A DNA stretch of 64,000 bases. Origin: Rhodospirillales bacterium. Lineage in GTDB: Bacteria; Pseudomonadota; Alphaproteobacteria; Micavibrionales; Micavibrionaceae. Every line of letters begins with the position of its first letter. The first letter of the stretch is position 1. Location of the stretch: positions 1 through 64,000 of the forward strand of contig JACKIV010000005.1 of assembly GCA_020638285.1 (NCBI GenBank), written 5' to 3'. The notes below the pieces were generated by a model. It was not told where the DNA came from. It did no database searches and worked only from the letters and a program-made list of their open reading frames with translations. This document shows positions 35,685-48,879 of this stretch, piece by piece. Both the position numbers and the translations under genes were made by a program.

Positions 35685-36754
35685 GTCTGCGCGCGGCCTT
35701 GCGCGCCCGTATTCAGGCATCCGGCCCGGTGAATCTTGAAGATTTCATGGATATGGTTCTGGGTCATCCGGTCTTTGGGTATTACCCCACCCGCGATCCG
35801 CTCGGCGCGCAAGGCGATTTCACCACTGCGCCGGAAATCTCGCAGATTTTCGGAGAGCTGATCGGCCTGTGGGCGGCGGATGTGTGGATGAAAATGGGTC
35901 GTCCCGATCCGGTCCTGCTGGTCGAATGCGGCCCCGGTCGCGGGACGATTCTGGCCGACGCAATGCGCGCGGCGCGCGTTGTCCCGGAATTTTGCAAGGC
36001 CATTCGGATTCATCTGGTTGAAACCAGCCCGGCCCTGCGCGCCCATCAAGCGCACACCCTGCGCGATTTCGCCCCGGTCTGGCACGACCGCCCGGAGGAT
36101 CTACCGCCCGGCCCCATGATTTTGATCGCCAACGAATTTCTGGATGCCCTGCCCGTTCGCCAGTGCGTCCGCACCACGTCGGGGTGGGCGGAGCGTCATG
36201 TCGATCTGGACGGGCCGGAAGATTTCCGCTTTGTCCTGCGCCCGGCGGATCCGCAGACCATCGAGGCCCTTCCTGCGCCCTGCCGCGCCGCCGCACCGGG
36301 AGAGATCGTGGAATTTTCTCCCGCGCGCGAAGCCTTCGCAAAGCACCTCTCCGCGCGACTTGTCCGGTCAAACGGAGCCGCCTTGCTGATCGACTATGGC
36401 CATGCCTCTTCCGCGCCCGGTGACACGCTTCAGGCCGTCCGGGCGCATCGCTTCGCGCCGGTCCTGAAAGACATCGGAAATGCCGATCTGACTGCCCATG
36501 TCGATTTTGCGCGGCTTGCGGAGGGCATCCACCCGACCGGCGTTTCAATCGCCCCGATTGTTTCTCAAGGGGCGTTTCTGACGGCGCTGGGCGGCGCGGC
36601 GCGGCTGGAGGCGTTAAGCCGGAAAAATCCGGGCCAAGCCGAATCCTTGCAATCGGCCTACCGACGCTTGACCGCGCCGAATGAAATGGGAGATCTTTTC
36701 AAGGTCATGGCTGTGTGGCATGGTCTGGATGCGCTGCCAGAGGGGTTTTCATGA
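35681..36754 (+). CDS. MidA-family SAM-dependent methyltransferase
   Basis: About 357 residues, related to NDUFAF7/MidA, the arginine methyltransferases that act on complex I subunits. Seen: GYYPTRDPLGAQGDFTTAPE, SQIFGELIGLWAADVW, the SAM loop VECGPGRGTILAD and ILIANEFLDALPVRQ. I propose TTG 35681, which overlaps the lgt stop and follows AGGACGGGCC; an ATG at 35615 would need a 70-base overlap. The last codons overlap the pgeF start. Confidence 0.88.
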   Translation: MSLRAALRARIQASGPVNLEDFMDMVLGHPVFGYYPTRDPLGAQGDFTTAPEISQIFGELIGLWAADVWMKMGRPDPVLLVECGPGRGTILADAMRAARVVPEFCKAIRIHLVETSPALRAHQAHTLRDFAPVWHDRPEDLPPGPMILIANEFLDALPVRQCVRTTSGWAERHVDLDGPEDFRFVLRPADPQTIEALPAPCRAAAPGEIVEFSPAREAFAKHLSARLVRSNGAALLIDYGHASSAPGDTLQAVRAHRFAPVLKDIGNADLTAHVDFARLAEGIHPTGVSIAPIVSQGAFLTALGGAARLEALSRKNPGQAESLQSAYRRLTAPNEMGDLFKVMAVWHGLDALPEGFS

Positions 36755-37542
36755 TTCGTTTTCATTCCGATTCCACATTTTCCGCCCATGCGAACCCGCA
36801 TGTCGTTCACGGGTTTTTCCTGCGCACGGGCGGGATCAGTACGGGGATTTACGAAAGTCTGAACTGCGCGCCGCTTTCTGCCGACGATCCGGCCTGCGTG
36901 AAAGAAAACCGCGCGCGGGCGGCGATGGCTTTGGGCGTTGCGCCCGATCATCTTTTGACCCTTTCCCAGACGCACAGCGCCACCTGCCACATCGTCCGCG
37001 CGCCGTGGAAGCCGGGCCAGATCATGGAGGGAGACGCGCTGGTCACGGACCGCCCCGGTCTGGCGCTGGGTGTCTTGACGGCCGATTGCGCGCCGGTTTT
37101 ATTGGCGGGAAAGTCTGAATCCGGCCCGGTGATCGGCGCGGCGCATGCGGGATGGAAAGGCGCGCTGGGCGGCATTCTCGAATCGACGATTGACGCCATG
37201 GAGTCCCTGGGTGCCTCGCGCCAGAGCCTTTGCGCTGTTATCGGCCCGTGCATCGCGCGCGATTCCTATGAGGTTGGCGCCGATTTCCGGGCAGATTTTC
37301 TGGCTCATACCCCTGAAAACACGCGGTTTTTCAAGCCGCGTGCAGACTCGTTTACCTTTGATCTCCCGGCCTATGTTACGCACAGACTGATGCAGGCCGG
37401 TATCGTCCGGATTTTTACCACCGGACAGGATACCTGCGCGCAAGAGGAAGATTTTTTCAGTTTTCGGCGTGCCACACAGGCAGGGCAATCTGACTATGGC
37501 CGTCAGATTTCCGCGATTGTCATCCGGCCTGCCGTCTCTTAG
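36751..37542 (+). CDS. pgeF: peptidoglycan editing factor, YfiH/laccase-domain
   Basis: The 263-residue protein belongs to the YfiH/PgeF family, which hydrolyses misincorporated amino acids from cell-wall precursors and has purine nucleoside activity in some members. The zinc-site motifs are present: TLSQTHSATC, LTADCAPVLL and AAHAGWKGALGG, plus IGPCIARDSYEV. The ATG overlaps the MidA stop. It is the last gene of the lgt operon; the phage-derived genes on the opposite strand begin nine bases later. Confidence 0.93.
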   Translation: MIRFHSDSTFSAHANPHVVHGFFLRTGGISTGIYESLNCAPLSADDPACVKENRARAAMALGVAPDHLLTLSQTHSATCHIVRAPWKPGQIMEGDALVTDRPGLALGVLTADCAPVLLAGKSESGPVIGAAHAGWKGALGGILESTIDAMESLGASRQSLCAVIGPCIARDSYEVGADFRADFLAHTPENTRFFKPRADSFTFDLPAYVTHRLMQAGIVRIFTTGQDTCAQEEDFFSFRRATQAGQSDYGRQISAIVIRPAVS

Positions 37543-37550
37543 GGGAAATT

Positions 37551-38288
37551 TTATTCCCCGTACAAATTCCGGAATCCCTGCGTGACCTTGGCCACGAAAG
37601 CCGGGTCGCGGTCGCGCCAGTATTTCGGATCGCGCATCATCTTGCGCAGATCTTTTTCCCCGCCCGGAACGTCGCCGGATTCGGGGATGTTGTGCGGCGC
37701 GCTCGCGCCCTGCTCGGCCTGCATCATGCGCCACAGGGCCATGACGCCTTCGTACGACGCGGACAGACCGCTCAAAACATCTTCGGGCAGCGCGCGGCGG
37801 CCATAGGCCAGAATCTGACGCGAGACCTCGCGCCACCGGTCCTTGCCGCCGAACTGTTCGACGAGGCGCTCGACCTCGCGGTCCGCCTGAAATTCCCCGG
37901 CGATATCCAGGATCAAAGGCACCAGCTTTTCCGCCGCCATGTCATAGACAAGCTGGACCTGATCGGGCGTAAACGCCGCCGCGTGAAGCTTTCCGTTGAT
38001 CTCCGGGTCGGGCGTAAACAGGCCGTGGTCGCACGTTACGCAATACCCGTCCGGCGTTTCCGGCACGCCGAGAAGACGATGGAATTTCGCGCGCTCTTCC
38101 TCGCTGCGCGGCGCATTCAGACCGGATAATTTCCGCTCCAGCGCAAGATACGAAGACACAAGCGCATCGGTGCGCACCGCCCCCGTCCGCGCGTCCCAGA
38201 ATTTATCCGGGAGACTGGCCGGTTTTTGCATCGCGGGGCCTTGCGGAGCCGGGTTTTGCGAAGACTGGAGAAGATCGGTGTCGGTCAT
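37551..38288 (-). CDS. podovirus-type scaffold (capsid assembly) protein
   Basis: A 245-residue acidic, helical protein with the look of a T7-type capsid assembly scaffold. It has a disordered N-terminus (NPAPQGPAMQKPASLPDKFW) and ends RDPAFVAKVTQGFRNLYGE, a C-terminus typical of the family, where the last residues contact the capsid. It sits directly after the portal gene, as in T7. The capsid gene that should follow is absent; pgeF lies there instead. The start follows AAAGGACTTAAATC. Confidence 0.75.
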   Translation of the reverse strand: MTDTDLLQSSQNPAPQGPAMQKPASLPDKFWDARTGAVRTDALVSSYLALERKLSGLNAPRSEEERAKFHRLLGVPETPDGYCVTCDHGLFTPDPEINGKLHAAAFTPDQVQLVYDMAAEKLVPLILDIAGEFQADREVERLVEQFGGKDRWREVSRQILAYGRRALPEDVLSGLSASYEGVMALWRMMQAEQGASAPHNIPESGDVPGGEKDLRKMMRDPKYWRDRDPAFVAKVTQGFRNLYGE

Positions 38289-38347
38289 GATTTAAGTCCT
38301 TTCTTGTGTGGAAAATTTTCTTTGAAATGCGGCGAAGCCATTCCGGG

Positions 38348-38421
38348 CTGTCATCCCCGCGAAAGCGGGGACCGGGTCGTACTTTGAAAGAGATAGGTCC
38401 CCGCTTTCGCGGGGATGACAG
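38348..38421. repeat. palindromic intergenic repeat, copy 2
   Basis: A perfect 26-base inverted repeat: 38348-38373 (CTGTCATCCCCGCGAAAGCG...) pairs with 38396-38421. It lies between portal and scaffold genes and could form a long stem in mRNA. Confidence 0.85.
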
Positions 38422-38433
38422 GTGAGGAAGACT

Positions 38434-39936
38434 CTATTCGGCTTCGGATTTTTCTTCCTGTGCGCGCATCAGATCGGGAGAAACGCCCAGCGCCTCACCC
38501 AACGCGCGCGCGGCGGCGGGAAGATCCACGACGGCCAGACCCTGCGCTCCCATCGCCGCGACGGAGGACAGCCACCCGAGCGTGTTTTGAACATTGCGCT
38601 GGCCCTGCGCGCGGGCCAGGGGGCTGCGGTAGTCAATCGCCACCAGCCGCCCGTCCAGCGCGATATCCGGAATTTCCCCGCGACGGCGCAAAATGGCGTG
38701 CGCCCGCACGATCAGGGGCGTGAGCAGTTCGCTCTGAAGCCGCCCGTATGTCGCGCCGAGAAGCAACGCGCTTTCGGCGGCGCGTTCCAGTACCTCGGTC
38801 GCGCTCATGCGGGGGCCCGAGACCTGCCCCAGACGATCGGTCAAAAGCGCATGCCGGATGCGCGCGCGCAGATCGTCCAGAACAAGCTGGGACACATCGA
38901 ACCGCGCGGGCATCTCCAGCGCCTTGAGACCTTGGGACCCCACGGCCTTTGGGATAATCGCGCCGGGCACAAGCTCGATATTCGCCGGGTTCAAAACCCC
39001 GTCATCGTCCGCCTGCCAGATCCCCGTGACGGCGATAGAGGCGTTTTTCAGGATCAGCTCCACAACCTTGTTGGCCGTGCGGATATCGGGCAGCGCCTTC
39101 ATGACCGGAGAGCGCCCGTAAATATCGCCCGGCGATTTCATCCACCGGAAATTCAATATGGGTGAGGACTCGCGCATCACATCGCGCAGCATCGCAGGTC
39201 CGCCGGAGGCCTCCATCAGCAAGGCGCACTGGCGATACCCCATAGCTTCGGGCAACAGACTTTCCATGACGGAGAATTTTTGCTGCGGATCCCGCGTGCC
39301 TGTCCGCGCAATGTCGGAAGGAACGTCGGCTTCCGGATACCGTGCCTGAATCTGGCCGAGCGTGAGCGACAACATCCGGTACGTTCCATCGAGCGCGCCG
39401 GTCGGGCCTTCCTCCAGCGCAATCTGCGCCAGCGGAATGGCCGTGAACCGAAAGGCGGTGAACTCGCCGGGCGCGGCTTCCTCAAACGCCAGGCACGCCG
39501 TTCCGCCCACCACAAGATCCAGAAAACACTGGTGCATCTCGACGGAAAAGTTGGATCGGTCGAAATGGTGGCGGAGCGTACGGCCCGCATTTTCAAGCGC
39601 GGGCGCAATGGCTGCGGCCTGCGCCGGGGATAAATCCGGACCGGGGCGAAACCCGAACCACTGCGTCCACGGGGGGGTAAGACTGCCCAGAAGACTGGCC
39701 GCGAGCTGGTCCACCGCGTCCATCGCCGTTGCGTCGTACACCCGATCGCCCCGGCGGACAGACAGGGACGTTCCGGTAAATCCCGCGCCTTGCGCAGGCA
39801 GGGCAAAATCATAACAATCCTGCCACAGGGACTCCCATGGCTGGCGGCGGGCGCGGGCGGAGTCATAGCGGCGCAGCAAGTCTTCCCGCGCGGCGCGATC
39901 GTCGGGGGCGGCGGAAACGTGTTTCAAAGGGTTCAT
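38434..39936 (-). CDS. podovirus-type portal (head-tail connector)
   Basis: The 500-residue protein matches the T7-like head-tail connector family. Recognisable parts are RRQPWESLWQDCYDFALP, VYDATAMDAVDQLAASLLGS, LTPPWTQWFGF and RGEIPDIALDGRLVAIDYRS. In a phage twelve copies form the DNA entry ring of the head. It looks intact. Together with the scaffold gene it is a partial head module; terminase, capsid and tail genes are not seen nearby. It may be domesticated or a remnant. Confidence 0.85.
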   Translation of the reverse strand: MNPLKHVSAAPDDRAAREDLLRRYDSARARRQPWESLWQDCYDFALPAQGAGFTGTSLSVRRGDRVYDATAMDAVDQLAASLLGSLTPPWTQWFGFRPGPDLSPAQAAAIAPALENAGRTLRHHFDRSNFSVEMHQCFLDLVVGGTACLAFEEAAPGEFTAFRFTAIPLAQIALEEGPTGALDGTYRMLSLTLGQIQARYPEADVPSDIARTGTRDPQQKFSVMESLLPEAMGYRQCALLMEASGGPAMLRDVMRESSPILNFRWMKSPGDIYGRSPVMKALPDIRTANKVVELILKNASIAVTGIWQADDDGVLNPANIELVPGAIIPKAVGSQGLKALEMPARFDVSQLVLDDLRARIRHALLTDRLGQVSGPRMSATEVLERAAESALLLGATYGRLQSELLTPLIVRAHAILRRRGEIPDIALDGRLVAIDYRSPLARAQGQRNVQNTLGWLSSVAAMGAQGLAVVDLPAAARALGEALGVSPDLMRAQEEKSEAE

Positions 39937-39940
39937 GGCG

Positions 39941-40237
39941 TTATTCTCCCAAAAGAGTTTTGCGTGTCGGGCTCGCCGAGGCAGGGTCGAGAAAACCCCG
40001 GAAGCTGGTCAGGATCGTGCTGATGCGTCCGCGCCGGGCGTTTAATATCCCCGCCACACGCCGGGCCGCTTTGGCGGCCTCGGTTTCGGCGTCGGACGGT
40101 GCGGTGGATGTCGTCCCGGATGTGTCGGTTGACGTCGCGCCGCTGGACGTCGTCGCCACGTCCGAAACGGGCGGCGCAGGAACGTAAATGTAAGTCGGCG
40201 AAGGCGGAGCCTTCGGAACGGAAGTCAGTTTTCCCAT
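39941..40237 (-). CDS. small phage-type protein
   Basis: A 98-residue protein with a Ser/Thr-rich low-complexity N-terminal half and the C-terminus GFLDPASASPTRKTLLGE, a tail I associate with small proteins encoded next to phage portal genes. It ends four bases before the portal start. The ribosome site AAAGGACC matches those of its neighbours. Confidence 0.65.
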   Translation of the reverse strand: MGKLTSVPKAPPSPTYIYVPAPPVSDVATTSSGATSTDTSGTTSTAPSDAETEAAKAARRVAGILNARRGRISTILTSFRGFLDPASASPTRKTLLGE

Positions 40238-40322
40238 GACAACAGGTCCTTTCCTGAATACGGGTTGGAAGTTTTCTGGAACCACGGCGAACACAACGAT
40301 CACGGCGGGGTTTTCTTCACCC

Positions 40323-40393
40323 GTCATCCCCGCGAATGCGGGGACCGGGTTCTTGTAAAACGCGTACCCGGTTCCCGCTTGCGCGGGAATGAC
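40323..40393. repeat. palindromic intergenic repeat, copy 3
   Basis: The outer arms GTCATCCCCGCGAATGCGGG and CCCGCTTGCGCGGGAATGAC are imperfect inverted copies, the same family as 34792-34863 and 38348-38421. Confidence 0.75.
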
Positions 40394-40448
40394 ACAGGTT
40401 TTTGATTTTCGTTGTGCGCGTTGTGTCCGCCGTGGTTCACAAAAAAGC

Positions 40449-40521
40449 CCCCTCTCCCTATCCGGAGCTTCGCTCCTCCTTTCCCTCTCCCCCTTGGGGG
40501 AGAGGGATCAAGGGAGAGGGG
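40449..40521. repeat. nested inverted repeat
   Basis: An outer pair (CCCCTCTCCCT at 40449-40459 with AGGGAGAGGGG at 40511-40521) encloses an inner perfect hairpin at 40482-40507 (TCCCTCTCCCCC with its complement). This is a common dispersed bacterial repeat type and may act as a terminator for the minus-strand gene at 40537-40908. Confidence 0.7.
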
Positions 40522-40536
40522 ATCTGAAAAACAGAC

Positions 40537-40908
40537 TCACGAGATTTTCTTCAAATGCCGGTACAGCCTCCACGGCGTGACGACGCACCGGGCGCGCAGA
40601 CCCAGAACGCGCTTGACGGCTTCGACGCAGTTCATGGGGGCAAAAAACGCCGGGCCGCGCACGCGCCGGTCAATCCATGCGGGAACAACCGTAAACCCCC
40701 GCTGGTCAAGCCATTCAGGCAGGTCAAACCCGTCCGGAACCTCGGGCGCGTCCAGATCAATCCGGTGCGCGAGCGGATCGAAACTGATCCACCGCCCGCC
40801 TTTTCGCACCAGAACAAAGCAATGCCGAAACCCCGGCTTTAGAAAAAAACGCAGCCACCGGATTTCCGTCTCGCCGGTAAAGACGACGAACGCATCGGGC
40901 GCCATCAT
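40537..40908 (-). CDS. phage-cluster hypothetical protein
   Basis: A 123-residue protein with a short beta-rich N-terminus (DAFVVFTGETEIRWLRFFL), a conserved-looking His-Cys (FRHCFVLV) and Cys-containing C-terminus (APMNCVEAVKRVLGL). The His/Cys pairing suggests a papain-like or NlpC-type hydrolase fold, which is a guess. The start overlaps the stop of the upstream gene by four bases. Confidence 0.6.
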   Translation of the reverse strand: MMAPDAFVVFTGETEIRWLRFFLKPGFRHCFVLVRKGGRWISFDPLAHRIDLDAPEVPDGFDLPEWLDQRGFTVVPAWIDRRVRGPAFFAPMNCVEAVKRVLGLRARCVVTPWRLYRHLKKIS

Positions 40909-41342
40909 CGGTCTGACCCGATGTCGGATTCATAGACGCAGGCCTCCAGAAACCAGGACGGACCGCGCCGGTCGGGCGCGCGGACAATGCCCTTGCGCTC
41001 CAGAACCGGACCGATATGGCCAAACGCCTCGGTCCAGATTTTGTGCGCCCGCGCCTCGCGCACCCGGCGCGAATCCGGCGGCATCAACCGCCGCCCGTAA
41101 TGCCGCAAAACCAGAATGTGGTCCATAAGCAGCATCCGGTTGCGGTACAGCCGGTCGATGACCTTGAAAATGTCAATCGGCTCGCACGGGCGCGGCACAT
41201 CGGCCAGCCCCATGATGATTCGCGCGCCATCGTTGCGCGCCTGCTGGGCCTGAATGAACCAGAACCAGGCGCATTCGGCGGATTCAAACGGCGTGGTGTC
41301 CATTTCGGCGCAGGGGCGGGGCGATCGGTCTCTGGTTGCCAT
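40905..41342 (-). CDS. phage-cluster hypothetical protein
   Basis: A 145-residue helical, basic protein (ECAWFWFIQAQQARNDGARI, then RMLLMDHILVLRHYGRRLMP). It starts at 41342 after GGAAAGGACC, the same ribosome-site style as the other genes here, and is the first gene of the cluster. A DNA-binding or terminase-small-like role is possible, but no motif proves it. Confidence 0.6.
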   Translation of the reverse strand: MATRDRSPRPCAEMDTTPFESAECAWFWFIQAQQARNDGARIIMGLADVPRPCEPIDIFKVIDRLYRNRMLLMDHILVLRHYGRRLMPPDSRRVREARAHKIWTEAFGHIGPVLERKGIVRAPDRRGPSWFLEACVYESDIGSDR

Positions 41343-41633
41343 AGTGTGGGGGTCCTTTCCGGGCGCAATTGTTCCTGATATGTTCTCATTTATGCGCGCG
41401 AAAAGGCGGGTTGTCAAGGATTATTTTAGGAATTTATTCCTTTGATATGAAAGGAGGAGGTCAAAGAGAGGAGGCTCCCTCTCGTATAGCCGGGCAAACC
41501 GTCCGGCCAAGCGAGCATGTATCTGTGCATTTTGATACAAAAAAACGCCGCACGATTCCGTTTTTCAGACAGAACAGCAGCGGATGGAGATTTTTCTGAA
41601 GATCGAAAAGAAAAGACGCAAAACATCATGAAC
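41343..41633. other. intergenic region between phage cluster and rRNA operon
   Basis: No gene is supported. It should contain the promoter of the phage-type cluster and the end of the rRNA transcript. A small hairpin (GAGAGG, loop, CCTCTC) near 41468-41484 is the only structure I noted. Confidence 0.4.
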
Positions 41634-41650
41634 AGGTTTTTGAAGACATC
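41634..41650 (-). repeat. rRNA processing stem, 3' arm (23S-5S)
   Basis: The 17 bases AGGTTTTTGAAGACATC are the exact reverse complement of 44766-44782. The pair brackets 23S and 5S, as an RNase III-type processing stem would. Confidence 0.6.
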
Positions 41651-41663
41651 ATCGAAATCGAAA

Positions 41664-41674
41664 TCAAATACAGG
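41664..41674 (-). repeat. 5S processing stem, 3' arm
   Basis: TCAAATACAGG here is the exact reverse complement of 41807-41817, so the two arms enclose the 5S gene. Confidence 0.55.
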
Positions 41675-41682
41675 CTTGGAAG

Positions 41683-41798
41683 ATCTGGCAACGACCTACT
41701 CTCCCGCGTCTTAAGACGAAGTACCATCGGCGCTGGGGCTTTTCACGGTCCAGTTCGGAATGGGATGGGGTGTTACGCTCCCGCCATGGCCACCAGAT
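41683..41798 (-). rRNA. rrf: 5S ribosomal RNA
   Basis: The minus strand reads a 5S sequence of about 116 bases (TGGTGGCCATGGCGGGAGCG at the 5' side, GGGAGAGTAGGTCGTTGCCA at the 3' side, and CCGAACTGG in the middle). Ends are approximate. It closes the rRNA operon. Confidence 0.92.
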
Positions 41799-41949
41799 CA
41801 TCAAAACCTGTATTTGAAGACAACTTCCAAAGCAAAAATGCCGGGAAGACAAAAAGCCCATCCTAAGCCAAAAGCTCAAACACATCGCAGTTAACTTGCC
41901 GCTGCGCATGTTACGCGTCATATAAACCCGAAAGTCCGCACGACATGAT

Positions 41950-44692
<2,743 letters not shown>

Positions 44693-44765
44693 AAATCACG
44701 CGCAGGGACAGTCCACTGCGTGTGTTAATCTTTCTCAGCTTTCTTTCCAGACATTTTTTAATTTG

Positions 44766-44782
44766 GATGTCTTCAAAAACCT
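44766..44782 (-). repeat. rRNA processing stem, 5' arm (23S-5S)
   Basis: Exact reverse complement of 41634-41650, lying about 75 bases before the 23S 5' end. Confidence 0.6.
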
Positions 44783-44894
44783 ATTCGATATTGCAAAAAC
44801 AAGATCCCCTAAACAGGCGATCGAAAAACGGAACTTTTCCGTTCATTCGATAACCCGAACTCCCCTACGCCCTTACTCACTCCCCCGTCAAAAA

Positions 44895-44967
44895 TGGGTG
44901 GAACCGAGGAGGATCGAACTCCAGCGCCTGAATGCCAAATCAGGCGCTCTCCAGCGGCTACGGCTGC
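44895..44967 (-). tRNA. tRNA-Ala-like (TGC), aberrant
   Basis: It has the spacer position and much of the sequence of tRNA-Ala(TGC): CCTGATTTG.. stem, GGAGTTCGATCCTCC T arm. However, the anticodon loop reads TTTGGCAT, one base longer than the normal TTTGCAT, the D loop is shortened, and the 3' end reads ACCCA. These changes would disrupt a normal tRNA. Either a sequence error or a damaged copy. Confidence 0.7.
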
Positions 44968-44983
44968 AAACGCGACCGGGCAA

Positions 44984-45067
44984 TGGTGGGCCAGGGGAGG
45001 ACTTGAACCTCCGGGCCCCCACGCTTATCAAGCGTGTGCTCTAACTCCAACTGAGCGCTACTAGCCA
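44984..45067 (-). tRNA. tRNA-Ile-like (GAT), aberrant
   Basis: The anticodon arm CACGCTTGATAAGCGTG (anticodon GAT) and T arm GGAGGTTCAAGTCCTCC are normal for spacer tRNA-Ile. Extra bases occur in three or four places: before the D stem (TAGCGCTC), in the D loop (TTGGAGTTA), in the variable loop (GGGGCCC) and next to the acceptor stem. The total is longer than a class I tRNA allows. Confidence 0.7.
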
Positions 45068-45233
45068 GGTTTTTCCAGCCCGTTCCAGTGGGCCGGTATC
45101 GCAACCCGCTAAACCTTCGCGGGCCGGACGATCCGTTACCTTGCCTTGCGGAAAGAAGAGATGCGCCGGCAACAACGCGCCGCCGGGCCAATCCCGAAGG
45201 ACAGGCCCAAATGATATACCAGTCATCCTCGCC

Positions 45234-46722
<1,489 letters not shown>

Positions 46723-47113
46723 TCTCAGCACAGCCTGCAGAGTCCGAAGACTTGCAGGGTGTACCTGTGTTTAATAGGGACTTGCTGTACGTACATAATA
46801 ATATGCAGAACAACAGTTCCTGTTTTGTGTGACCAACAGATCACTAAAACAGCGCTGCTGCCTGCGTATCTCTTCTTTCCTATCAACGATGTCCAAGAAC
46901 CATGGAACCGAAACCGCCTTCCCCCTCTTCAGGGCCGCAAAAGACCTCGGCATTTCTGCCCTGTCTTTTTCGAGGCTGCTCGGATGTCAATCTTTTAGTC
47001 ACCGCAGCAAAGCTTGTCAACATCTTTTTTGGTTAACCGCTGATCCCTTTAAGGGGGGCGGTCCGGGTTTCCCCGACACCTCAGAAGACGCTGCCGCCCT
47101 GCTGTGGAGTGGG
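46723..47113 (-). other. rRNA operon leader
   Basis: About 390 transcribed bases lie between the promoter and the 16S 5' end, a normal place for antitermination and processing signals. I could not pin a specific boxA. Open frames here show no coding character. Confidence 0.5.
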
Positions 47114-47142
47114 TGTATAGCGCGAACCCCGGAGCCTGTCAA
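47114..47142 (-). promoter_or_regulatory. rRNA operon promoter
   Basis: On the minus strand a consensus TTGACA (47142-47137) and TATACA (47119-47114) are exactly 17 bases apart, directing transcription into the 16S leader. Confidence 0.8.
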
Positions 47143-47292
47143 ACACCTTTTTCATTTTTTTTACTTTTTGTGGATATCCTGCTCGTCCGGGCAGGGATTT
47201 ACGAGAGTGCGGACCGTATGATACGATGCGGGTCCATAGTTTCGGACATACCCTTTCCGATTGTTTCTCTTGCATTTTTCGGAGCCTTCACG

Positions 47293-48864
47293 ATGAAATC
47301 CTCACGCCCCGCCCTGAGCATCCTTGCCGCTTTTATTTTTCTTCTCCCCGGGACAGGGCTGGCCGCCGCGCCGATCGACGATGCAGGCGCCGCCAAATTA
47401 AAATCCATTCTTGAAGATCTGGCCACACGCCAGACATCGGGCCTGACCGCCAAAGGACTCACCGTGACCCCGGACGGCCCCGTCACCGTCGATAAAGCCG
47501 ATGGGTATTATGCCGCTTTCCTGCCCGGCCTGACGATCTCCGACGCCGCTGGACAAGGGAAAATCCAGATCGGCAAGGTCGCCGTCAACGCCATCCCCGC
47601 CGACGCCCCGCGCCAGTGGAATCTTTCCATCGCCCTGCCCACGCCGATCCAGATGACCATAGACGGAGCCCCTTTGAGCCTGTCCGTGGGCGCACAGAAC
47701 ACGAGCGGCGTATGGCATGAAGATTTTCATAATTTTGCCAAATTGGACTCCCGCCTTGAAAAAATCGAACTGATCGATTCGAAAAAGCGATTTACCCTCT
47801 CCATTCCCGCGATTTCGACCCTGTACGACCTGAACGAAAAAGCCCCCGATATGTGGTCAGGCCCGACGAACATCTCGATTCGGGGACTTGATCTGGGCGT
47901 AAACACCCCCGAAGGCGGCGTTTTCAAAGCAGTGATCGGCGAGATCGCCCTGAAATCCACACTCCGCGACCTGTCCATCAAAGCCATGAACACGTATCGC
48001 GAGCAGCTGGAAACACTCGCCGAAAACGCCGAATCGGCAGGCGCGAATCAAACCACAAGCCCCGCCCATGTCGAAGCCACCGTCAAACTTCTCGTTGACC
48101 TGTTCCGTAAAGGATGGGAAGGATTCGCAACAGACATCACCGTGAGCAATGTCGCCGTCGATACCCCGCCCAAAGGCGAGAAACCCGCCGGAAAAGTCCG
48201 GCTGGAGCGGGCCCATTTCGGGATGGATATGGGCGGCTTTCGCACCGGGAAAGTTTCCATTGGCCTGCGTCTGGGCCACAAGGGGCTTGAGATTGTCCCG
48301 GAACCGGCAGAATTTGGCCCTCTGGCACCGACTCTGGCGAATCTTGACCTGCGCCTTGAGAACCTGCCCTTTGACGATCTGACAGATCTGGGCCTGAATT
48401 CCTTCAAAATGGCCCAGCAAATGCCGGGCATGGAAAGCATGGTGGGTTTTCAGATTCTGGCCAGCCTGCCTGACCTTCTGGCCAAGGCCGGAACGAAAAT
48501 CACCCTTCATGAAAACCGCATTTCCGGAAAAATCTATGATGCAGCGCTGGAGGCCACCCTCATCGCCAGCAAGGACGCCGCCACCGGCGCCATCGCAAAA
48601 GGGCGGATGGAAGTGGCCGGTCTGGACGCGGTCATCGCGCACCTCAACAAGGAACTCAGCGCCCTCAAAGGGCCGCAGCAGCAGGCTCTGGCCAGCCAGA
48701 TCGGCACCCTGACCATGATTCAGGCTCTGGGCCAGCAGACCAGGAACGCCGCCGGGAAAGAAATCCGGGCCTATGATTTCGAGATGAACGAAGCCGGACA
48801 GATGCTCCTCAACGGCGCGGATTTCAACGCCATCATGGCCGGGCAAACTCCAGACTCTGAATAA
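47293..48864 (+). CDS. exported protein of unknown function
   Basis: A 523-residue protein with a clear signal peptide (ALSILAAFIFLLPGTGLAAA, cut near AAAPID). The mature part is rich in beta-type alternation and Lys/Asp with no motif I know, ending in an acidic, helical section. The layout recalls periplasmic DUF945-type proteins, but I cannot confirm it. ATG 47293 starts the signal peptide; longer frames run into the rRNA promoter. It is divergent from the rRNA operon. Confidence 0.75.
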   Translation: MKSSRPALSILAAFIFLLPGTGLAAAPIDDAGAAKLKSILEDLATRQTSGLTAKGLTVTPDGPVTVDKADGYYAAFLPGLTISDAAGQGKIQIGKVAVNAIPADAPRQWNLSIALPTPIQMTIDGAPLSLSVGAQNTSGVWHEDFHNFAKLDSRLEKIELIDSKKRFTLSIPAISTLYDLNEKAPDMWSGPTNISIRGLDLGVNTPEGGVFKAVIGEIALKSTLRDLSIKAMNTYREQLETLAENAESAGANQTTSPAHVEATVKLLVDLFRKGWEGFATDITVSNVAVDTPPKGEKPAGKVRLERAHFGMDMGGFRTGKVSIGLRLGHKGLEIVPEPAEFGPLAPTLANLDLRLENLPFDDLTDLGLNSFKMAQQMPGMESMVGFQILASLPDLLAKAGTKITLHENRISGKIYDAALEATLIASKDAATGAIAKGRMEVAGLDAVIAHLNKELSALKGPQQQALASQIGTLTMIQALGQQTRNAAGKEIRAYDFEMNEAGQMLLNGADFNAIMAGQTPDSE

Positions 48865-48879
48865 AGCAGGAAAACAACC

